64,000 bases of DNA, from NCBI GenBank assembly GCA_944323745.1, contig CALUTQ010000001.1, positions 1-64,000 of the forward strand, in the 5' to 3' direction. Below, piece by piece: positions 36,104 through 43,529 of this stretch. Position 1 is the first letter of the stretch. Each line of letters starts with the position of its first letter. Under the pieces are notes generated by a model. The model ran no database searches, was not told the origin of the DNA, and saw only the letters and a program-made list of their open reading frames with translations. The position numbers were made by a program, and so were the translations under genes. The stretch comes from Candidatus Avelusimicrobium pullarium (GTDB taxonomy: Bacteria; Elusimicrobiota; Elusimicrobia; Elusimicrobiales; Elusimicrobiaceae).

Positions 36104-36299
36104 ACAGCAAGCACTCCGCATAGGACATTCAAAGGATCTCCTCGACTATACGGCACCTAATAACGACTATTCTGCAATTCGCTATGGCTATTACCACATC
36201 AATAGCTATCCGTATTTTTCATATACTCCAAACGAACAGGCTGTAACTGTGTATAAAGCTGCATTTAAAACTTATGTAGCCGATTTAACCTTTTTGTAG
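36104..36299 (+). pseudogene. Possible 3' remnant of a lost gene
   Basis: A stop-free frame of about 65 codons without a start, from just after a TGA to a TAG at 36,297. The translation is Tyr-rich (TAPNNDYSAIRYGYYHINSY, then PYFSYTPNEQAVTVYKAAF) and reads like the C-terminus of a real protein rather than random AT-rich DNA. Parent gene not recognised. Confidence 0.3.
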
Positions 36300-36429
36300 T
36301 ACTATATTTATCAGTATAACAAAATATAAATATTTTCATTTGAATCGATTAGTACAATATATTCTAATACCCTCAAATCATACGGCCATTTACCATCAAT
36401 CATAAAGAAAACCCCCTTTGTATGCAGCA

Positions 36430-36545
36430 AATGCATAAGCGTATATCATTTTCTCTTTTCCCCGTTCTATATAATGGGAAAGTGTAAAGCATTTTCAAAT
36501 TTTCCTTAGAAAGATAACATCACGTAAATAAGCCAGGAGTGCGAC
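36430..36545 (+). repeat. Decayed copy of the Rep-upstream repeat region
   Basis: AATGCATAAGCGTATATC (36,430-36,447) and AATGGGAAAGTGTAAAGC (36,473-36,490) are degenerate copies of the 18-bp repeat. From TTCTATATAATGGG (36,465) the match to 33,545 onward continues for about 80 bp, through CTTAGAAA and AGGAGTGC. Downstream at 36,632-36,668 a GCCTAAAA/TTTTAGGC hairpin is present. Confidence 0.65.
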
Positions 36546-36675
36546 ATGTAGGCTCACGGTAGCAATATAGGAACACCCGAGATTAGGTATCTTAAACGCT
36601 CCCCAATATTCATAAATAGCCATAAATCCTAAAAGTTGTAGCGGACGGGCCTAAAATGCCGTTTTTAGGCTGAAT

Positions 36676-37490
36676 TCAAGGCCCAAAGACACCTTGCAAA
36701 AAGTTATAAGAAGGGCCTTTTTGACCATTTTTAAGGGTTCGTTCTCGTCGGGAAAGCAAAATATGCCAATAAATGACATTGGTGGAGAAAAAGTTGTAAA
36801 AATATTCTAAAAGCGAACCCCATATTAAATGCTTAGAACTTTTAGGAGTTTTTTCCTTAATTTCTAAGCATTTTTTATCTCCTTCCGCAAAAATATTGAA
36901 CGGTTCACGGTATTTGGGGTGAATTGTGTGCCCAGCCAATACAAAATCGCTGGCTATATGGCGCAAAAGCGACTTTTTTTCTGAAAGCGGAGCCGCGCGA
37001 TAAATAGTACCCATATTACATACCAACTTTAAAAGATCTGTGCTTTTTTCCGTACGGCGTCCGGCTGTATAGTATAATTTGCTGTGTAAGCTCGGCAATA
37101 GCTGTTTTTAAGCGTTCTTCCGTGCGTTTTATAAACTCCGCCGGCTAGCCCTTTTCCCACCCCTCGTCATATAACCGTTCTAATTCCGTTTGCTTTTTGC
37201 TTAGTTCTGCTTTAAGCCCGCCCGTCGCCTTGTTTTGGGCCTTTTCCAAGTGTTTGAATCGTATTTCTATGGCTTTTTGTAGCCACGCGCTACTACCCCC
37301 GGCTTTAAACTAATAGCATCTATCAACGCCGCAAAGGCTTCATCCAGCTGATGTTCCCGAATGTATTTTTCGTGCGGATGTTGTCCTTTAGAAAATGAAC
37401 AGCGGTAATATATATATTTCTTTTTGGCGAAATCCCCCACAATAGAATAGCCACAATCTTTACAACGGAGCAGATTAAAAAAAGGATGCC
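36676..37490 (-). pseudogene. Serine recombinase pseudogene, C-terminal half
   Basis: Three reading-frame fragments on the - strand add up to the end of a large serine recombinase. The first begins at the zinc ribbon (LLRCKDCGYSIVG ... YIYYRCSF), homologous to CEHCGHYILG of the intact enzyme at 17,634. Frame is lost near 37,290; the coiled-coil segment (RFKHLEKAQNKATGGLKAEL) ends at an in-frame TAG (GGGCTAGCC, about 37,147); a further shift leads to the last fragment (STDLLKLVCNMGTIYRAAPL). Catalytic domain absent. At least two frameshifts and one stop, so it is inactive. Confidence 0.82.
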
Positions 37491-37790
37491 CATTATTAAG
37501 ACTGAAAGGGCAAAAATGCAAGATTTTAGATGTCAATTTATCAGAGCAGATGTATTCTTCTGCTAATTTCACATTTTTGACCATTTTATACACAGCTGAC
37601 AGTTTGTATAATTTGGGGTACTTTCCTACAATTCAAGCAAATTCTTTTCTTTATCAAAGTCAATTAGCCCTTGTAAAACAGAAAATAATATTAAATCTGC
37701 TTTCAGGCTTGCTTTTTAGCCTTCCAGATATTCCTTTCGTGCCCATTCCAAATATCCCAGCATTTGTTCAAATAAATCATATGTATCGTA
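37491..37790 (-). pseudogene. DUF5677-like pseudogene fused to the recombinase fragment
   Basis: The peptide DKLTSKILHFCPFSLNNGH is nearly identical to KLTSKILHFCPFSLNNEH of the intact gene at 23,001. DNA similarity continues to about 37,790 (CCTTCCAGATATTCCTTTCG and TTGTTCAAATAAATC words), but stops break the frame. The coding similarity switches to recombinase at about 37,488, so this is a recombination junction. Confidence 0.75.
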
Positions 37791-37858
37791 TAAAAACGAT
37801 ATTATTCTTTTATATTTAAACTTTAATTTATTCTTCTTTTAAAATAGTTATATAAATA

Positions 37859-37890
37859 TATAAAAGTATTGGAAATACAATACTTTTATA
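37859..37890 (+). promoter_or_regulatory. 13-bp-arm palindromic operator upstream of the RM regulator
   Basis: TATAAAAGTATTG and CAATACTTTTATA form a perfect inverted repeat with a 6-bp GAAATA spacer. It ends 1 bp before a TATAAT -10 (37,892-37,897) and 26 bp before the regulator start. This is the expected position of a controller-protein box that autoregulates the RM operon. Confidence 0.7.
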
Positions 37891-37916
37891 TTATAATATC
37901 AATATAGGAGGTCTAT

Positions 37917-38132
37917 ATGGCTTTTACATATAAACCGTTATGGAAATTGCTTATTGATAAAGAAATGACCAAAAAAGCATTGATGCAAGAGGTTGGAATC
38001 TCCAAGTCCACTATGGATAAAATGGGTCGTTCAGAAGAGGTTTCTTTGTCAATTATAAATAAAATATGCCGCTATTTTGATTGCAAAGTTGAAGATGTCA
38101 TCGCCTATGTTAACAAAGAGGCCTCGAAATGA
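37917..38132 (+). CDS. Cro/C1-type controller-like regulator of the type II RM system
   Basis: A 71-residue helix-turn-helix protein (YKPLWKLLIDKEMTKKALMQ, then VGISKSTMDKMGRSEEVSL, ICRYFDCKVEDVI) of the common small Xre type. AGGAGG precedes the ATG. Its stop overlaps the next gene start by 4 bp, coupling it to the adenine methyltransferase. The palindrome at 37,859-37,890 is the likely operator. It plays the part of a C protein, delaying or balancing restriction and modification, although the nuclease genes here face the other way. Confidence 0.82.
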   Translation: MAFTYKPLWKLLIDKEMTKKALMQEVGISKSTMDKMGRSEEVSLSIINKICRYFDCKVEDVIAYVNKEASK

Positions 38133-39130
38133 ATTATATCGGCTCTAAATACTCTTTGCTTGATTTTATAGCAGAAACTATTAGCACCGTCACTGGCTGT
38201 ACACAAGGGCAAAACCTTGTTTTCGGAGATTTATTTGCAGGAACAGGTGTAGTTGGCAGTTATTACCGTCAGCTGGGATATCGTGTTATTTCTAATGATA
38301 TTCAATACTACAGCTATGTCATCAATAAACACTATATTGAAAACAACAAACCAATTAATAAAAAAATTGTGGAGAATTTAAATAAGCTGCCAGGGAAAAA
38401 AGGATTTATATACAAAAATTTCTGTTTAGGTTCCGGTTCCGGAAGAAATTATTTTAATGATGCAAATGGAAAAAAATGTGATGCGATTAGACAGGAAATT
38501 GAAAAACTCTACAAAAACAAAAAAATTAGCCGTTTGCATTACTTTTCTTTGCTTGGCAGTCTTGTCAATTCAATAGACAAATATGCAAATACAGCCTCTG
38601 TATACGGCGCGTTCCTTAAGCATTTGAAAAAATCTGCCCAGAAATCCTTTGTTTTAACACCATTAAGCACCATTGAGGGCCCTAAAGGAAAAGTCTATAA
38701 TACTGATACTTCGATACTTATTGAAAAGATTAAAGGAGACATATTGTATCTAGATCCACCTTATAATGCTAGGCAATACTGTACCAATTACCATGTTTTA
38801 GAAACAATTTCTAAATATGACAATCCAACATTATTCGGAATTACTGGTCTTAGAAAGGAAGAGAATCAAAAAAGTGAATTTTGTTCCAGAAGAAATGTAA
38901 AAAAAGTTTTTGAACATTTAATTGCTAAAGCTCAGTTTAAATACATCTTTTTAAGTTATAACAATGAGGGGCTAATGGACTTGGCCACGATACAGCAAAT
39001 AATGTCCAAGTATGGGGAATATAAAATATTCACAAAAGAATATAAAAGATTTCAAGCTGATAAAACAGCCAATCGCAATATTAACTCTTTTTCTACAACT
39101 GAGTATTTGCATTGTTTAATAAGAAAATAG
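38129..39130 (+). CDS. D12-class N6-adenine DNA methyltransferase
   Basis: A 333-residue alpha-class adenine methyltransferase. NYIGSKYSLL at the very N-terminus and FGDLFAGTGVVGSYYR (AdoMet motif, about residues 32-47) come before ILYLDPPYNARQY (catalytic, about 207-219). This is the Dam/M.EcoRV-like D12 family. It overlaps the controller gene by 4 bp and lies 4 bp before the second methyltransferase. Two methyltransferases in one type II system usually mean an asymmetric recognition site with one enzyme per strand. All motifs present. Confidence 0.92.
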   Translation: MNYIGSKYSLLDFIAETISTVTGCTQGQNLVFGDLFAGTGVVGSYYRQLGYRVISNDIQYYSYVINKHYIENNKPINKKIVENLNKLPGKKGFIYKNFCLGSGSGRNYFNDANGKKCDAIRQEIEKLYKNKKISRLHYFSLLGSLVNSIDKYANTASVYGAFLKHLKKSAQKSFVLTPLSTIEGPKGKVYNTDTSILIEKIKGDILYLDPPYNARQYCTNYHVLETISKYDNPTLFGITGLRKEENQKSEFCSRRNVKKVFEHLIAKAQFKYIFLSYNNEGLMDLATIQQIMSKYGEYKIFTKEYKRFQADKTANRNINSFSTTEYLHCLIRK

Positions 39131-39134
39131 CTCT

Positions 39135-39923
39135 ATGCCAAAGTACAATGATTTAGACTTATCCAACTGGAAAAGACTAACAGATATATACACAGATTCT
39201 CTTTGGTTAATTGACAAAAGAGATAATACAGGTGTACATACCGGGGAATACCATGGTAATTTTATTCCTCAAATTCCGTACCAACTGCTCAATAGATATA
39301 CTAAAAAAGGTGAGTGGGTATTAGATCCCTTTGCGGGGAGTGGAACCACTTTAATAGAAGCCCAGCGTCTTTCCCGTAATTCTTTAGGAATAGAATTACA
39401 AAAAGAAATAGCATCAGACGCTTTGAAAAGAATAAAAAAAGAACATCAAGCCGGGATCCAAACAAAGCTTGTAGTGGCTAACTCACAAAACATTGATTTA
39501 AGTAAGATTTTAGGTCAACTTAACATTTCTAAGATACAATTTGTTTTAATGCATCCGCCTTACTGGGATATCATTAAATTCTCATCCCGACCGGAAGATC
39601 TTTCCAACGCCCCAACAATTAAAGCATTTAAACAAAGATTAGGAAAAGTAATTGACAATACTACACGCTATTTAGAAAAAGACAGATATTGCGCCCTCGT
39701 CATAGGGGACAAATATGCCCATGGGCAAATTGTTCCTCTAGGGTTTGAGTGTATGCAATTATTCTTAGATAGGAACTTTATACTGAAAGCAATTATTGTA
39801 AAAAACTTTGGTGAAACCAAAGGCAAAGCCCATCAACAAGCTATTTGGAGATACCGAGCCCTGGCCGCTGATTATTATATTTTTAAGCACGAATATATTA
39901 TGGTGTTTAAAAAAATCAAATAA
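39135..39923 (+). CDS. Second DNA methyltransferase of the type II RM system (N6/N4 type)
   Basis: A 262-residue enzyme. AdoMet motif VLDPFAGSGTTLIEAQ at about residues 57-72; catalytic motif MHPPYWDII near 137-145, where HPPY replaces the usual DPPY or SPPY. Motif order (I before IV) is unlike the beta-class enzymes elsewhere in the window. It ends 3 bp from the convergent nuclease gene. With the D12 enzyme it should protect the two strands of the site. Whether it makes m6A or m4C cannot be told by eye. Confidence 0.87.
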   Translation: MPKYNDLDLSNWKRLTDIYTDSLWLIDKRDNTGVHTGEYHGNFIPQIPYQLLNRYTKKGEWVLDPFAGSGTTLIEAQRLSRNSLGIELQKEIASDALKRIKKEHQAGIQTKLVVANSQNIDLSKILGQLNISKIQFVLMHPPYWDIIKFSSRPEDLSNAPTIKAFKQRLGKVIDNTTRYLEKDRYCALVIGDKYAHGQIVPLGFECMQLFLDRNFILKAIIVKNFGETKGKAHQQAIWRYRALAADYYIFKHEYIMVFKKIK

Positions 39924-39926
39924 TTT

Positions 39927-41072
39927 TTATATTACCACCTTTCCATTTACAAACTGGAAGTGAATAATGCGCGTTCTTTCAATAGAGATATTCCCTGGGA
40001 GGGAAGACAAGGAACAAACATGCGCAGCAATTTGATTCTCTATTTCCCGTAACCTGTTTTTTCTGACCGCCCCAGCTGATGCTATACCATCAGAAATAAT
40101 AATAGGGTGAATAGTTATATTTTTATGTTGCCGCAAGTAAAAAGGTGAAATATATTCAGAAACCCATCTCACATAAAAATCTATTTGAGGCATAATTCCG
40201 CAAGTTACTCCCTCATCTTTGAGTTCTATTACAGAAATATCAACTTGATCTCGCTCCTCTTGAATACACAACACATCAATACGCCGTTCGCCCACGCTAC
40301 ACATAACTTCATTTCCAATCCAAGTAATAGGAGTCGAAGAAGGAAGAATGCTTTGATAAGAAGGCCCTTTTAAGGTTAAAACAGTTAAATATTGCAGATA
40401 GTGTTCAAAAGCCTTTCCTTGGATATATTTGCGCCCCAGGTTTTCTTCCAATTGTGCTCTAATATCTATCTTGTCCTTAGTATATTCTGGGGCATTAGCT
40501 ATCCCAACGATTTCTTGTCTGTCCTTATCATAGGTATAACCGGTTGATTGAATTAAACGATTATGGTCCGCTAATTTCCTGCTTAAAATCTGATATTCCT
40601 GATCAGTAATCGTCGTACAGCCTCTATTACCGCCCAACTTGCGGTAAATTAATGACCAGCAAATTTCATCAGGGAATTTTATTCCCTTTAAAGAATCTAA
40701 CGCATCATATTCGGCCAGCCCTTGCCGGTAAACTTGACAGGGCTTAATTCGAATTCTATAAGTCAATTTTTTCCCCAATTGATCATAAAGATAATTATTA
40801 TCATCATTGGGATCAAAAAAGAAATCGCTTGCAGCTTCAAAAATACCATAAAATTTTGCTATTTTTGTCACAAAAAAGAGGATTTTGTCTCCTTGGCGAA
40901 TTCGCGACAGATCCGCAATCATTCCAACGGAGCGTTTTTCATTTTGGGAATGTATCTGAATAGACGGGTCAAAAATAAAATCTGTACTTACATCCGAAGC
41001 CCCTGTCCCCGCAAATTGGTATTCCAGATGTGTTTTAAATGTTTGCTCATTTACAATAAAAACATGTGCCAT
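39927..41072 (-). CDS. PD-(D/E)xK endonuclease-like protein of the type II RM system
   Basis: A 381-residue protein. The N-terminal half has an EVE/PUA-like strand pattern (IRQGDKILFFVTKIAKFYGIF) that may help recognise DNA. The C-terminal half holds a nuclease core, GERRIDVLCIQ followed by ISVIELKDE (D ... E-x-K, about residues 277-299), with a later IMPQIDFYVRWV helix. It converges on the second methyltransferase gene with a 3-bp gap and follows the HNH gene by 17 bp on the same strand. It is probably the cognate restriction enzyme or one of a pair. Recognition site unknown. Confidence 0.75.
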   Translation of the reverse strand: MAHVFIVNEQTFKTHLEYQFAGTGASDVSTDFIFDPSIQIHSQNEKRSVGMIADLSRIRQGDKILFFVTKIAKFYGIFEAASDFFFDPNDDNNYLYDQLGKKLTYRIRIKPCQVYRQGLAEYDALDSLKGIKFPDEICWSLIYRKLGGNRGCTTITDQEYQILSRKLADHNRLIQSTGYTYDKDRQEIVGIANAPEYTKDKIDIRAQLEENLGRKYIQGKAFEHYLQYLTVLTLKGPSYQSILPSSTPITWIGNEVMCSVGERRIDVLCIQEERDQVDISVIELKDEGVTCGIMPQIDFYVRWVSEYISPFYLRQHKNITIHPIIISDGIASAGAVRKNRLREIENQIAAHVCSLSSLPGNISIERTRIIHFQFVNGKVVI

Positions 41073-41089
41073 AAAAAACCCTCTGCCTC

Positions 41090-41692
41090 TTATTCTTCTG
41101 CTTTTTTTAAGTGTTTTTTAAACTCTAAAGGATCATACCAATAGCACCCCACACATGCATCTTCCTCAAAGTTATGTTTGGATCCCCCTGCATAAAAAGA
41201 CATAGGATAACCTAATAATTTAGCATCATACCGCATTTGTGTTCTTTTACATTCCTTACAAAATTGCCGTTTGGCATCATTGGCCGCCTTGCTTAGAGGT
41301 TGAAAATCTGAAAGTTTTTGGTTTTCATTTTTCATTACTCTTGCTTCATTTTTCATGCCATTCTTATGATCCACCTCTGGGTTTGAGGTGCCAAGAATAA
41401 CACAACGCTGATTTTTAATTATTTTTTTAATTTTTGGATCTATATATTGAGAGGAATCTATATTATTAAAACCATTTAATCTAATAGCATCTATACCATT
41501 TCCGGAAGTTATATTTTTATCAAACTCAATGACATATTTTTTTGCTAATGTAGATTCTTTTCTAGCCCAAGAGGCCCCGTTTCCAAAAGCCAAAACGCTG
41601 TATTTTCCCTTAAACTCAGTTACCTGCACCCAACGGCTCTTTCCTTTCTCATCAGGTTTAGCCAACTCCAAAAACAACTCATTTTTAGTCAT
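41090..41692 (-). CDS. HNH-type nuclease-like protein of the type II RM system
   Basis: A 200-residue protein. The segment PEVDHKNGMKNEARVM, then DFQPLSKAANDAKRQFCKEC reads as a beta-beta-alpha metal HNH core: His in EVDHKNG, Asn in SKAAND, and later Cys pairs (CKEC, CVGC) that could bind zinc. The N-terminal part (WVQVTEFKGKYSVLAFGNGA) is unassigned. It is first in the leftward nuclease pair. Either this is the cleaving subunit and the 381-residue protein the partner, or both are independent nucleases. Two nuclease-like genes with two methyltransferases is unusual. Confidence 0.7.
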   Translation of the reverse strand: MTKNELFLELAKPDEKGKSRWVQVTEFKGKYSVLAFGNGASWARKESTLAKKYVIEFDKNITSGNGIDAIRLNGFNNIDSSQYIDPKIKKIIKNQRCVILGTSNPEVDHKNGMKNEARVMKNENQKLSDFQPLSKAANDAKRQFCKECKRTQMRYDAKLLGYPMSFYAGGSKHNFEEDACVGCYWYDPLEFKKHLKKAEE

Positions 41693-41845
41693 CTACATTC
41701 TCCCTGCAGTGTCAAACTGAATAATTCATACTATACCTTATTTAAGAGAATATAATAAGAATTTTGATAAGCTACCAGGTTTCAAACGATTCAAAACGTT
41801 AATCTTCTGGCTTAAATTCAAACCAAGGAAAGACAGGTTAATCAT

Positions 41846-42041
41846 AAGAGTAATTTCTAAATCTTACCTAAAGATTTCCCTGTAATTTTGCTGAACCTAC
41901 TTTGTACTCTTGGATACATATATCTTCTGTATCCGTTACTATTATTTATCTATATCTGTTAACCTTGTTTAGCACGGGGAAAAAGCTATCTTTTTGGCGG
42001 AATTTGGATAGAAATGAGGTGCCGGCAATTGGTTAGCACCC
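41846..42041. repeat. Composite element-end repeat at the right edge of the accessory region
   Basis: The left part (41,846 to about 41,960) matches 31,823-31,940. The right part (41,966-42,041) matches 17,725-17,799 in the recombinase 3' tail. The composite suggests that an element with the Rep-side end and the recombinase-side tail once joined here, or that this is a target or attachment site. The sequence after 42,046 shows no further match that I can see. Confidence 0.65.
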
Positions 42042-42149
42042 TATATTTACTCCCATCAACCTTGTGATGAAAGTTTTGATACATTTTTCCGCCGCTCTCA
42101 GCAAGTAAAATATTCAAATGCAGAGCATAAATTTCTTATGTCCTTCATT

Positions 42150-42175
42150 TAGAGCAAACTGTTGGCTCTATTTTT
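42150..42175 (+). terminator. Weak terminator-like hairpin before the core region
   Basis: TAGAGC/GCTCTA, 6 bp, with T5 after it, on the + strand. It would insulate the following chromosomal gene. Confidence 0.4.
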
Positions 42176-42264
42176 CCGAAACACTTTTTATATCATATTA
42201 TCCGTTTCAAACGTTTTTTGCCCGCTAACCAAAAAACGTTACTTCAAAGCAGTCTTTTTTTGTT

Positions 42265-42270
42265 TATAAT
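42265..42270 (+). promoter_or_regulatory. Probable -10 box of the choloylglycine-hydrolase-family gene
   Basis: TATAAT 37 bp before the start codon; a weak -35-like TTCAAA lies near 42,243. Confidence 0.4.
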
Positions 42271-42306
42271 AAAACCATAACCATTCCGTTGTAAACAGGA
42301 GCTGCT

Positions 42307-43401
42307 ATGAAAAAATCTATTTTGTCTGTATGCTGTGCCGCGGCTTTGCTGCTGGCACAAATGCCCTCCGTCTGGGCTTGCACGGGCATTGCCTTTGCTG
42401 CCCAAGACGGCAGCCGCTTGCAGGCGCGCACCATTGAATGGGGCGGCTACGATTTAAACAGCCGCCTGATTGTGCTGCCGCGCGGCCAAAAAAACGTATC
42501 GCTCACCCAAGGGGGCAAAAACGGCCTGCGCTGGACAAACAAATACGGTGCCGTAGGCATCAGCGTGGTGCAGGACGGCTTTATTGGGGAAGGCGTAAAT
42601 GAAAAAGGCCTGGCTGCCGGCGTTTTTTATTTTTCGGGTTATGGCAGTTTGTCGCCTTATAATGCCAAGAAAGCCAAAAAATCGGTGGGCGATATGGAAC
42701 TGGTGCGCTGGATGCTGACCAACTTTGCCACCGTAGATGAAGTAATCAAAGGGCTGAAAAAAATAGAGATTGTGCCCATTTATCCGCCCGAAAAAGGACA
42801 AAGCGCCCCCACCGGCCATTGGCGCATTGCCGACGCCAACGGACGCAGCATTGTGCTGGAGATTGAAGACAACGGGGTGCGCCATATTTACGAAAATACG
42901 GTGGGCGTGCTGACCAACTCGCCTTCTTTTCCGTGGCAAATGACCAATTTAAACAATTATGTCCATTTGCTGCCGGGGCCTGTAGCGCCGGCCAAATTTG
43001 GCCAAACGGAGCTGAAAGCCTTTGGTATGGGGGCCGGAATGACAGGCCTGCCCGGCGATATTACGCCGCCGGCCCGCTTTGTGCGCGCCTTTTTTTACAC
43101 GCACACAATGCCTGTGCCGGCCGACGCACAAAACGGGATGCTGCAGGCGTTCCATATTTTAAATAACTTTGATTTGCCCATCGGCATAGAGTTTGCCCCC
43201 GGCCAAAAAACCAGCGGTTTGCCCAGTGCCACACAGTGGACTACGGTAACGGATATGACGGCCCCCTGTTTTTATTACCGCACAATGCACAACAGCCAAA
43301 TCCGTAAAATAGACCTCAGCAAAATAAATTTTGAAACGGTCTCTTACCAAGCCCTGCCGCTGGACTTACACCCGCAACAAGTGCAGGAAATTACTTTTTG
43401 A
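42307..43401 (+). CDS. Periplasmic choloylglycine hydrolase/penicillin V acylase family enzyme
   Basis: A 364-residue Ntn-hydrolase. The signal peptide (MKKSILSVCCAAALLLAQMP) is cut before Cys25 (VWA-C-TGIAF), exposing the nucleophilic Cys at the mature N-terminus. RTIEW (R41, E44) is the variant seen in Gram-negative members, where bile salt hydrolases usually have Asp. NEKGLAAGVFYF, TNSPSFPWQ and ARFVRA supply the conserved Asn and Arg positions. The family cleaves amides such as conjugated bile salts, penicillin V or N-acyl homoserine lactones, and substrate cannot be told from this. AGGAG precedes the start. First chromosomal-type gene after the island. Confidence 0.88.
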   Translation: MKKSILSVCCAAALLLAQMPSVWACTGIAFAAQDGSRLQARTIEWGGYDLNSRLIVLPRGQKNVSLTQGGKNGLRWTNKYGAVGISVVQDGFIGEGVNEKGLAAGVFYFSGYGSLSPYNAKKAKKSVGDMELVRWMLTNFATVDEVIKGLKKIEIVPIYPPEKGQSAPTGHWRIADANGRSIVLEIEDNGVRHIYENTVGVLTNSPSFPWQMTNLNNYVHLLPGPVAPAKFGQTELKAFGMGAGMTGLPGDITPPARFVRAFFYTHTMPVPADAQNGMLQAFHILNNFDLPIGIEFAPGQKTSGLPSATQWTTVTDMTAPCFYYRTMHNSQIRKIDLSKINFETVSYQALPLDLHPQQVQEITF

Positions 43402-43529
43402 CCACTCTTTTGCCGCTCTTTTTGCCCGCCGCCCCAAAAGCGGCGGGTTTTTATGTGCGCAAGGTCCCGCCCGTCATACAGGCCCAAAGGCCCTTGTTTG
43501 CGTTTTGCGCAAACGTTATACTTAATGTA

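Noticed and set aside
17725-42041. Insertion sequence flanked by these repeats
   Set aside because: No transposase gene; the repeats are direct, far apart and partly coding.
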